53,159 nucleotides of DNA. It comes from an uncultured Bacteroidota bacterium. GTDB taxonomy: Bacteria > Bacteroidota > Bacteroidia > Chitinophagales > LD1. This document shows, piece by piece, positions 1 to 8,100 of this stretch (position 1 is its first letter; each line of letters begins with the position of its first letter). The notes below the pieces were generated by a model. That model did not search any database and was not told the origin of the DNA. It saw only the letters and a list, made by a program, of their open reading frames with translations. The stretch covers positions 1 to 53,159 of the forward strand of contig CAIOTH010000140.1 in the NCBI GenBank assembly GCA_903861145.1, in the 5' to 3' direction. The translations under genes and the position numbers were made by a program.

Positions 1-90
1 ATAAGGTGGTTATCTGTGCAAATATGTGCTGTCCGACAAAATTATTACTTTGGTTCATAGCTTTAAAAGTGTGGTAACTTCTAAGCTATA

Positions 91-125
91 AAAATGGGGC
101 GGCTTCGGCCTCCCCTATTTTTTTT
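91..125 (+). terminator. Rho-independent terminator of an upstream gene
   Basis: A G+C-rich hairpin (GGGGCGGC, TTCG loop, GCCTCCCC) is flanked by A on the left and a run of eight T on the right. It would end a plus-strand transcript entering from outside the window. Positions 1-326 hold no recognisable gene; besides this hairpin I see only the promoter at 266-297. Confidence 0.75.
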
Positions 126-265
126 CTCGGACAGTATAGAATAATTTAATAAGTTATCACCTGATAATTAAAGTGTTATAGATTACCGGGTGGAACATAA
201 AGCCCGGTTATTATACGTTATTAGTTCTTTTTCAACATCATTTGAATAGCTCCGGCGGCCGTTTA

Positions 266-297
266 TTTGGTTAATACCCTATTAGCATATACTTTTG
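266..297 (+). promoter_or_regulatory. Bacteroidota-type promoter of the 327-914 gene
   Basis: TTTG at 266-269 is followed after 20 bases by TACTTTTG at 290-297, a full match to the Bacteroidota consensus TTTG-N(19-21)-TAnnTTTG. Transcription would start about 7 bases downstream, leaving a leader of about 25 bases before the ATG at 327. Confidence 0.7.
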
Positions 298-326
298 CCG
301 AAAATTTAGTTAACTAAATATATCGT

Positions 327-914
327 ATGAAAAAGATTTTATCTGTGCTAGCCTTAACGGCAGTTTTTAGTTTAGCTTTTGTAACCAGCAGCTATGCCCA
401 GGACCAATGGTACCAAGGCAGAAGTATGGGTATTTATTCAATAGGTATTGGTGGTACTGATGCCATATCGGTAGGTAGTAATGCTTTTGGCAATTATAGC
501 GGTATATCATCACCGGGTATGTCAATTAACGCATCAGGAGAATACAAGGTGTATAAATTTATTGGTGTGGGCTGGCAAACTGGTGTTGATTTGATTTTCA
601 ACAGGTATTACAGCTATTTTGGCTATGGCGGAGGTACTAATGTAACCGTGGGAATTCCATTTATTGCCAAATGTAACATACACATTTTGGATGCTGTTGA
701 TGGTGTAAGTATTGCTGATAAACTTGACGTTTATGCAGGATTGAACTTTGGCGGCGGCCCTTCTTTCGCAACCGGAAATGGCGTTGGCGGTGTTAGCGGC
801 TTTATACAGGTTGGCCCAACGGTAGGTGTTCGTTACTGGGTAATACCTAAAGTAGCTGTATTTGGCGAGTTTGGCTTTGGAGCAACTTTTGCGAACGCAG
901 GCGTTACCTTCTAA
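327..914 (+). CDS. Small secreted, probable outer-membrane beta-barrel protein
   Basis: Product of 195 residues with a clear Sec signal peptide (MKK start, hydrophobic core, cleavage after SYAQ near residue 25). The mature part is rich in Gly, aromatic residues and alternating hydrophobic/polar strands, and ends in Phe (VTF), as small outer-membrane barrels often do. I recognise no named family; an OmpW/porin-type small barrel is the best structural guess. It has its own promoter (266-297) and ends at a strong bidirectional terminator (938-977), so it is a single-gene unit. Real gene: near certain; barrel: inferred. Confidence 0.75.
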   Translation: MKKILSVLALTAVFSLAFVTSSYAQDQWYQGRSMGIYSIGIGGTDAISVGSNAFGNYSGISSPGMSINASGEYKVYKFIGVGWQTGVDLIFNRYYSYFGYGGGTNVTVGIPFIAKCNIHILDAVDGVSIADKLDVYAGLNFGGGPSFATGNGVGGVSGFIQVGPTVGVRYWVIPKVAVFGEFGFGATFANAGVTF

Positions 915-937
915 TAGGAAAATTACAAGTTAAAAAT

Positions 938-977
938 AAAAAAGAGGCCACCGGTTGCAACCGGTGGCCTCTTTTTT
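938..977. terminator. Bidirectional terminator between convergent genes
   Basis: Perfect 17-bp arms (941-957 and 958-974; AAAGAGGCCACCGGTTG and its complement) flanked by A on the left and T on the right. It can stop both the plus gene at 327-914 and the minus gene whose stop codon is at 976-978. The same AAAGAGGCC/GGCCTCTTT core recurs in the terminator at 29061-29095. Confidence 0.9.
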
Positions 978-1674
978 ATTCAGGAAGGCCGAGTGCAAAA
1001 GCTACTGCATTTTTTGAATGAATATCGAGCGTATCGAAAACAGGAAAACTACATTCAGTAGGAGGAGTAAGCAGTGGTATTTCGGTACAGCCAAAAATAA
1101 TTCCTTCAGCACCCTGTTTTAATAAGTTGTCCATTATTTCCAGGTACCGAGACTTTGTTGAAGCGGAGAATACTCCTTTGCCGAGTTCATTAAAAATGGT
1201 GTCATGCACAAAGTCACGGTCAGCTGAGTCTGGGATAATAGTTTCAATTCCGGAATCTGTAAGCCGGCTTTTGAAAAAATCATGTTCCATTGTAAATTTT
1301 GTACCCAACAAACCCACTTTCTTTATTTTTCGCTTCAAAATCTCACGTGCGGTACCGTTAGCAATATGCAGGAGTGGAGCAGTGATGTTAGGTTGAATTA
1401 AATCGGCCATCATATGCATGGTATTGGCGCAAAGTAAAATGCAATCGGCACCGGCTTGTTGCAACTTTTGGGCGATGGCTGATAACTCTTCTCCCTGTTG
1501 TTGCCAGTTACCTGTGTCAGCCCGCAACCTGAATTCGTGATAATTTACGGAGTATAGCAAAATTTTTGCAGAGTTAATTCCTCCTAAGTGCAGGTTGGTT
1601 TGTTGGTTAATTATGCGATAGTAATCAACCGTTGAAACCCAACTTGTGCCACCAATAAGTCCTATGGTTTTCAT
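976..1674 (-). CDS. Aspartate/glutamate racemase family protein
   Basis: Product of 232 residues, usual length for the PLP-independent Asp/Glu racemase superfamily of the YgeA/RacX type. The N-terminus KTIGLIGGTSWVST-YYR matches the family's GxIGGMSWxST signature. The two catalytic cysteines sit in LLCANTMH (near residue 82) and FGCTEIPLL (near residue 195), the usual pair on the two half-domains. It would interconvert L- and D-amino acids in the cytoplasm, possibly for peptidoglycan; substrate cannot be read from sequence. It is the last gene of a minus-strand run (AlkD-like, Gre-like, racemase) with gaps of 35 and 26 bases, so cotranscription is likely. Confidence 0.88.
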   Translation of the reverse strand: MKTIGLIGGTSWVSTVDYYRIINQQTNLHLGGINSAKILLYSVNYHEFRLRADTGNWQQQGEELSAIAQKLQQAGADCILLCANTMHMMADLIQPNITAPLLHIANGTAREILKRKIKKVGLLGTKFTMEHDFFKSRLTDSGIETIIPDSADRDFVHDTIFNELGKGVFSASTKSRYLEIMDNLLKQGAEGIIFGCTEIPLLTPPTECSFPVFDTLDIHSKNAVAFALGLPE

Positions 1675-1700
1675 CTGTATAATTTGATATAAGGGTACAA

Positions 1701-2183
1701 CTAAAAAACATCCAGAATTTGAATTTGCTTCGAATTAAAATTAAAGCTTTCGCCGGCCTTTTTTTGAAACAACAAGCTTGCAATAGGCGCTTTAGGCGAT
1801 AAAAACATAACTTTTTGTTCCCCCACGTGCGTGTGCCCAAGGCCAAGCGAAATGTAAAAAATAAAATCGTGGCATATTACGACCGAACCGGTCGTGGCTT
1901 CATTACTGAGTTTATCACTACTTAACCTGTTAATTAATTCAAGTTCCTGCCGGGCATCCTCCAATTGCTTTGATTGCATTTCCTGCGCGAGATGGCCCAT
2001 GGCCCTGGAGGTTTCGTACTTATCGCCGGCCGAACTTTTTTCTTCGCTATTTGCGGATTCGCGGGCTTCGAGCATCGCTTGTTCTATGTTCGCTATTCGT
2101 TCAAAGATAATATGGAGGCATGCTTGCTTAAGGGCTTGTTTCCAAGCCAACTTTTCAATTTCGGATTTAGGGTATTCAGGCAC
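1701..2183 (-). CDS. GreA/GreB-like coiled-coil protein
   Basis: Product of 160 residues, starting at GTG. The first half is a long helical hairpin (residues about 8-95) whose turn carries SAGDKYETSRA, comparable to the acidic coiled-coil tip of Gre transcript-cleavage factors. The second half (about 98-160) reads like the Gre C-terminal domain: HDFIFYISLGLG, then KVMFLSPKAPIASLLFQKKAGESFNFN. Database entries for this Bacteroidota family are often mislabelled 3-oxoacyl-ACP synthase; nothing here supports that. A role at RNA polymerase is inference. It lies between the AlkD-like and racemase genes in the same orientation. Confidence 0.7.
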   Translation of the reverse strand: MPEYPKSEIEKLAWKQALKQACLHIIFERIANIEQAMLEARESANSEEKSSAGDKYETSRAMGHLAQEMQSKQLEDARQELELINRLSSDKLSNEATTGSVVICHDFIFYISLGLGHTHVGEQKVMFLSPKAPIASLLFQKKAGESFNFNSKQIQILDVF

Positions 2184-2218
2184 GCTTTCTGTTATCTACA
2201 ATTTTTAAATGGCTTGAG

Positions 2219-2926
2219 TTAACACTTAACCGTTTTTCGCTTTTTTCCAATGCCACCTTTGGTTTTAACTTTGTTAATGTATTCGGTTGCCAGTGGTATT
2301 TTGCAGGCAGTATCACCCACATCAACTTTAACTATTCCTATTTTGGCAGCTGCTTTTAGCGCAACGTCAGAAAGCGGCAAAACATAAGAGCCAACGCTAA
2401 TAATAAAATTATTCATGGCCTGCTTTACCCTATTGGGCGCCGTATTAATTTTCTTAACTACATCGTCAATCAATAATTTCAATTGTTGAATATCCAGTTC
2501 ATTATCTTCTTTGATTGTAACCAATGCAGATAAAGTAGCCCAGCCACTAACAGCTACAAATTCTTTATCGGACTGAATCCATTGCATTGCAAGTTCAAGT
2601 CCGTATTTACTTTCGGAGGCTACCCATGGAACCGTATAGCTACTTATGCTTGAGCCGTAATTAGTTTCGGCCCATGAAATGATTTCCTTTTGGGTCATGG
2701 TATTTCCATCCATCACCAAACCCGCCAGATACATGGCATCGAATACACCTGAGCTGAACAATTCCAAAGCAAGGTCATGATTCATTTTAACCTGCTTCTG
2801 AATTTTTTTAAGGTCTTCGACCTTTACCCCGTAACAAGGTTTTTTTGCACCATGTTTTATTAAAACATTTGCGGTGCCCTCATTACCTAACTGTTGCAGT
2901 TTTTTTAAAATTTCGGCTGATGTCAT
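2219..2926 (-). CDS. AlkD-like HEAT-repeat protein (DNA alkylation repair family)
   Basis: Product of 235 residues made of helical HEAT-like repeats, usual length for the AlkD/AlkC superfamily; the N-terminus (LGNEGTANVLIKHGAKKPCYGVKVEDLKK) matches the family well. In Bacillus AlkD, Trp109, Asp113 and Arg148 bind the alkylated base. By eye the matching points here are Trp101, Glu105 (WVASE) and Thr-Leu at 131-132 (WATLSAL) where catalytic members have WxRR, so the arginine appears lost. The basic C-terminal tail (KKRKTVK) could bind nucleic acid. Probably a noncanonical DNA-binding or repair protein. First gene of the run that continues into the Gre-like and racemase genes. Confidence 0.75.
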   Translation of the reverse strand: MTSAEILKKLQQLGNEGTANVLIKHGAKKPCYGVKVEDLKKIQKQVKMNHDLALELFSSGVFDAMYLAGLVMDGNTMTQKEIISWAETNYGSSISSYTVPWVASESKYGLELAMQWIQSDKEFVAVSGWATLSALVTIKEDNELDIQQLKLLIDDVVKKINTAPNRVKQAMNNFIISVGSYVLPLSDVALKAAAKIGIVKVDVGDTACKIPLATEYINKVKTKGGIGKKRKTVKC

Positions 2927-2988
2927 AAATCTTAGTGTGCTTAATGGATAGAAAACTAATTAAGATATTTCAAAGCAAAAAAACGTTC

Positions 2989-4758
2989 TTATTTAACTAC
3001 TTGTATCTCGCCTTTTCGTTCAAAATCCGGATTTGTTTTTGAGGTTATTGCAACCTCTATTTTGTCACCGGCGGCAATAAACTTATCGGGTTTTACTTCT
3101 ACAATTAAAGATTGATTGGCTGCCACAGTGGCAGTAATAAATTGCTTATAGAAAACGCCTGACATAGAATATACTTTTACCTGGTACGAATCGTTTTCGG
3201 AACCTTTATTAAATATTTTAAGGTTGAAGGTCGGAGTTTTTTCGGATACCTTATCCGCCCCGGTTTGAAAAACGAAATAACAAGGATATAAAGAAGAGAT
3301 ATAGTGCGCCCTATACAGGCGGTGAAAATATATATCGCCTACTTTTCCATTGGGCTTGATGGTATTTTCCCAAACTATCTTTTTACCGCGCGTCACTTCA
3401 AAAATATGATTCATGTTACCCGTGCATACCAGCAAATTGCCGTTTTTAAGTTCGTCCACATTACCACCGTTACGGTCGGCATGCCGGTCGAGAGATTCGA
3501 AATTGCAATCGTATGACCACAGCACTTTGCCATCATCAGCAGGTTGGGTTGAAAAAATAACCGCACGTGAAAAACTATCGCTGCCCGGATAATCATTGCT
3601 ATTAAAAACTGCCAGGCTTCCATCTTCCAAAATATTGGCATCGTGCTGCTGGTGAAGCAAAACCTCATTTTTAACCCCACCGGTTGGCAGCTTGAGACCC
3701 CAGCTATCTACTACCCTACCCGTTTTTTTTTCAACCTTTACAATGCGGCTTATGTTTCGAAACCCAACATAGGCATATTCGTTTTTTGAATCGATGCTAA
3801 CCGCGTTGATGTGCGCTTTTAATTCAAAATCGGGCTGAATGCTTCCCATGCGTTGGCTAAGCGCATCACTGTCAAAATAATTCTGGCTGTTCCAACTCCA
3901 TATCAGCTTTCCGTTTTTATCGTATTCTATAACGGTTCCGAATTCCACCTGCCCATATTCCCTGCTATCCATTAATTTACGATTTGGATATTTTTTTTGA
4001 ATCGCAAGAGTATCACGATAGTGGGGCAGCTTACGCCATAGTTCGTTACCCAACACCAGGTAATGGCCGTTAGGCAAACGTTTAAAATCGTGGTTGTATG
4101 ACTCGGCTGACGCACCCGAAACCTTACCATCGTTGGGGGCTTTCCATAATTTATTGCCGTTTAAATCTGTTTCCACAGGAATAGAATCGGCCAAATAAGT
4201 AATGGTACCGGATGGGGTTAACCTTAAATCAAAAATTTGCGGCTTGAGCTCCAAATTCCTTTTCTTGAAAAGAACATGCCATTGGATCTTGTCGAGATAC
4301 CAAACTATTTTGCCGGTCCGGTCAGTAATAGTTCGCGTACAGTCGTTTATAATCAACCCGCCGGCATTTGTAGCATCATTAGTGGTGATTAAGTTGCTTA
4401 CCAGGTTACTGTTTATCAAAGAATCAGCCATAATCTGGAATTGGTATGGCCCCATCCAGGCTATTGGCTGCCCATTTTTACTACCTGCATAACGCCACTT
4501 ATATCTTTTTCCGAATTGGAGGTTGGTGACTAATGTTGCAGTTGCAGAATCCCTCTGCTCTACCAGGTAGTGATCGAAAGCAACGCCGGTTGTATCGTCT
4601 GCCAACTGAAGTATATAACCGTCGGCATCTTTTACGGCTGGGTATTCAAACATAACCTGCGTATAGTTAAGTTTGGCTCCCTGCGCCGGTAGTATTTGCC
4701 CCAAACAACTGATAAAGCTTACAAAACACAAAAAAACAGAAATGATGCTCTTGAGCAT
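2989..4758 (-). CDS. Secreted arylsulfotransferase (ASST) family protein
   Basis: Product of 589 residues with a signal peptide (cleavage near SCLGQ). Residues about 25-110 look like a fibronectin-III-type domain. The central part carries repeated propeller-blade motifs typical of the ASST family: GLIINDCTRTITDRTGKIVWYLD, HDFKRLPNGHYLVLG, AYVGFRNISRIVKVEKKTGRV, HQQHDANILEDGSLAVFNS and GNVDELKNGNLLVCTGN. Conserved His residues in HDF and QQHDAN are candidates for the catalytic His that carries sulfate in ASST. The last ~90 residues form another beta domain. No sulfatase or sulfate transporter lies near, so the acceptor is unknown. It stands alone, divergent from the adhesin gene at 5199. Confidence 0.8.
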   Translation of the reverse strand: MLKSIISVFLCFVSFISCLGQILPAQGAKLNYTQVMFEYPAVKDADGYILQLADDTTGVAFDHYLVEQRDSATATLVTNLQFGKRYKWRYAGSKNGQPIAWMGPYQFQIMADSLINSNLVSNLITTNDATNAGGLIINDCTRTITDRTGKIVWYLDKIQWHVLFKKRNLELKPQIFDLRLTPSGTITYLADSIPVETDLNGNKLWKAPNDGKVSGASAESYNHDFKRLPNGHYLVLGNELWRKLPHYRDTLAIQKKYPNRKLMDSREYGQVEFGTVIEYDKNGKLIWSWNSQNYFDSDALSQRMGSIQPDFELKAHINAVSIDSKNEYAYVGFRNISRIVKVEKKTGRVVDSWGLKLPTGGVKNEVLLHQQHDANILEDGSLAVFNSNDYPGSDSFSRAVIFSTQPADDGKVLWSYDCNFESLDRHADRNGGNVDELKNGNLLVCTGNMNHIFEVTRGKKIVWENTIKPNGKVGDIYFHRLYRAHYISSLYPCYFVFQTGADKVSEKTPTFNLKIFNKGSENDSYQVKVYSMSGVFYKQFITATVAANQSLIVEVKPDKFIAAGDKIEVAITSKTNPDFERKGEIQVVK

Positions 4759-5198
4759 AAGATAAACGAATTTGTAAGTTTAAATATTACGAAGCCAAAA
4801 ACCCATCTCTTTTGAATAAAATCACGCTAAATTGATTGCTTACAACTGCAACATTGGCTTATATTTTCCGAATTTTAAAGAAAATGTGATGAACGAAACT
4901 GGTTTGCACCGAGAGGTAATTGACCTTCAACGGCCTGATTTATGGGGCACTTTGCCTTTTCAAAAACTAATAATTATGGCGTTAAAATAAGATGAGCAAA
5001 ATACTCAAAAACGGGCGTTAGCGTTGTGTAAATGCCGGATTAACCACTTATAACGCTAAATGATCTGAGTAAAATACCAAGCCAAAATAAGTGGGAGGAT
5101 GCAACAGTTACCTCTAATTAGCTGTCATTGTGTATATTGGCATTTATTTTTCGATTTGCTGTTTGTTTAATTTTAATTTTAGGAGCCCAAATCACCCC
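4759..5198. other. Divergent intergenic region (440 bp)
   Basis: This gap separates the ASST-family gene (minus) from the first SprB-repeat gene (plus), so it must hold both promoters, but I find no convincing full TTTG/TAnnTTTG pair on either strand. It contains a weak 8-bp inverted repeat (TTAGCGTT at 5018-5025, AACGCTAA at 5052-5059) and two near-identical GAG-AAAATAC words around 4995 and 5067. No coding sequence is apparent. Confidence 0.4.
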
Positions 5199-8100
5199 AT
5201 GAAACAGGTTTTATTAGTAGTATGTATTGTTGCCTTATGTGTGTTTAAGACCTTTGCCCAATGCCCGTTTGTTGTTAATGCAGGCCATGATACCATTATA
5301 TGTGCCAACCAATCGGCCTATTTAAACGGTACGGTTTTACCGGCAGGTAATTATACTTACCTGTGGACCCCTGCAGGTACACTAAGCAGTGCAACGATAC
5401 CTAACCCGGTAGCATCACCTTCGGATACCACCATGTATATATTGGCCGTAACAGGCGGAGGTTGCACTGCTTATGACACGGTAAACGTATTTGTTAATGG
5501 CACCGCTTTAGTGGTTAATGCTACAGCAACACCGGCTATTATCTGTCCTAAACAACAGGTACAGTTAAACGCTAGTATCGTACCAACTGTTTGTGGTTTA
5601 AGTCCGGCCTGCTCTGGCACCGTTACCTCGCCCACCGTTGGTAGCGGAACAACCGCACAACCGGGTAACGGCACTGTGGCGCCAACTTTATTTGGTAACT
5701 ATCTTCAAAGTGGCAGAAATCAAATGTTATATACCGCAGCAGAGTTAACGGCAGCCCTCGGTGGGTCTTGTACTCTTAACGGTATCGCTTTTAATATTTC
5801 GTCGTTTAACAGTAATGCGTATTTGCTGAATTTTACTATTAGCGTTACCTGTACTAACCTTACCAGTTTAAGTACCTTCAATAATAACCTGACGCAGGTA
5901 TTGGCGCCTTCTAGCATTCAACCCACCGCGGGGTGGAATAGTTTTGGGTTGACCAATCCTTATAACTGGGATGGGGTTTCGAACCTGATTGTGGATGTTT
6001 GCTGGTATGACCCATCTACCTTTGGCAATCAAAACAATAAAGCGCAATGTACCACTACTATATTCAACAGTATGTTGTATGCGTTTTCTACTACCGATTT
6101 ATGCGGCACAAACATTGCACCTACAGTTTCGCAATTAAGGCCCAATGTCAGGTTTGGTTTTTGTCAACCTAATATCAGCAATTACGCTATTGTATGGACC
6201 CCTTCGACTGGTACCAATGCTGTTACTTCACCCGGGATTCCGAATCCTACTGCCACCCCTTCTACTTCACAGAATTATACAATTGCCGTTGGTAGCGGAG
6301 CCTGCATAGGTTACAAAACGGTAAATGTGCAGGTAGATACGTCAAGGGTAAGTGCCGGTGCTGATATTAGTTCGTGCCCAGGTAGCCCAGTGGTACTTAA
6401 TGCTACTGTAGTTGGCAACGTGATACCAGGCGTGCCCGCTTTTACATGGACTACCACACCGGGAGGAACAGTTATAGGGAACACACAAAGTGTTACGGTA
6501 ACGCCCAACGTAAATACCACCTATGTTGTGGCTATGACAGGAGGAGCCTGCACCCACTATGATACTGTGAACGTAACACTTGGATCGCTAAACGTAGTTG
6601 CCACGCCAACTAATGTAAAATGTAACGGGCAAAATAATGGTAAGATTGTGGTTACCGCCTCAAACGGTACTCTTCCATACACCTATTCGTGGAGTGCTAA
6701 TGCTGCTACCGGAAATATTGATAGCGCATTAAACCTGGCACCGGGTAGTTACCAGGTAACAGTTACTGATATTAATGCCTGTTCCGGCACTGCAACGGCT
6801 AGTATTACACAGCCTGCAGCACTTCAAAATAGCTCGATTGTAACTACACCTATCAAATGTTTTGGTGGCAGTACCGGAGTTATAACCATAGGGCCAACCG
6901 GAGGAACAACTCCTTATACTTACTCATGGACTAATGCTTTACCTGCAGTACCCAATCAAACCGGTTTAGCGGCAAATAATTATTCGGTTACCACTACTGA
7001 TGCTCATGGATGCAGTGTATCATCGACCATACCAATGACCCAACCAACCCAAATCACTTTTAATACGGCAACCATTCAGAATGAAAAATGCGCAGGTAGT
7101 GTTTCCGGTAAAATAACAGTGTTTCCAACAGGAGGCACCGGAGCGTTTACCTATTCATGGAGCAGTGGGGGAAATGGCCAAACCATAAGTAATCTTGCCG
7201 TTAATACATATAAAGTTACCGTAACTGATGCCAACCAATGTACGGCTACTGTTTCGTATGCGATTACCCAACCAACAGCTATTACGTTTACCGCACCGGT
7301 TATTGACAGCACAAAATGTTTTGGATCGAGCGATGGAGATGCAACTGTAAACCCGGCAGGGGGAACAATTCCATATACCTATTCATGGTCTCCCGGAAAT
7401 CAAACCGGTCAACAAGCAACCGGGCTTTCGGCTCAGCAGTATAGCATTACGGTTACCGATGATAGCCTTTGTACTGCAACAACTACACTTACTATTCCGC
7501 AACCGGCGTTAATTCACATTACCGCTTTGGTATCAAATATTTCGTGCAATGGCAGTAACGATGGCGCTATAGCTATTAGTGGGGCAACAAATGCGTATAG
7601 CCCTATAACCTATAGTTGGAGTAATGCATTAACTACACCGGCTATTACGGGTTTATCAGTAAACACATACACAGTAACAATAACCGATGCCCACGCCTGC
7701 ACCAGCAGTGCCAGTTATAATGTAACTCAGCCGCCGGCACTTGTGCTAAATGCACCAACCATTACCAACATTTTGTGCTTTGGGTATTCAACCGGTGCTA
7801 TTAAGGCTAATGCCAGCGGAGGAACCGGTGCTTTTACTTATAGCTGGAGCAATAATGTCACTACGCAAACCATTACCGGAGTGATTGCAGGGGCTTACAA
7901 CGTAACTGTAACTGATGCGAGAAACTGTACGGTGTCGGCATTATACAACGTTACCCAGCCTGCCTCGGGACCTGTTTTTGGTAACCCAACCATTACAAAC
8001 CTGCTTTGCAACGGCAGTTCAACCGGTTCAATAACAGTAAGTGTTAGTGGCGGCACACCAAACTATACTTACGCATGGAGCCAGGACCAGCAATTAAACA

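Noticed and set aside
185-208. Inverted repeat ACCGGG / CCCGGT with a 12-base loop
   Set aside because: Only 6 bp arms and no T run; too weak for a terminator or operator call.
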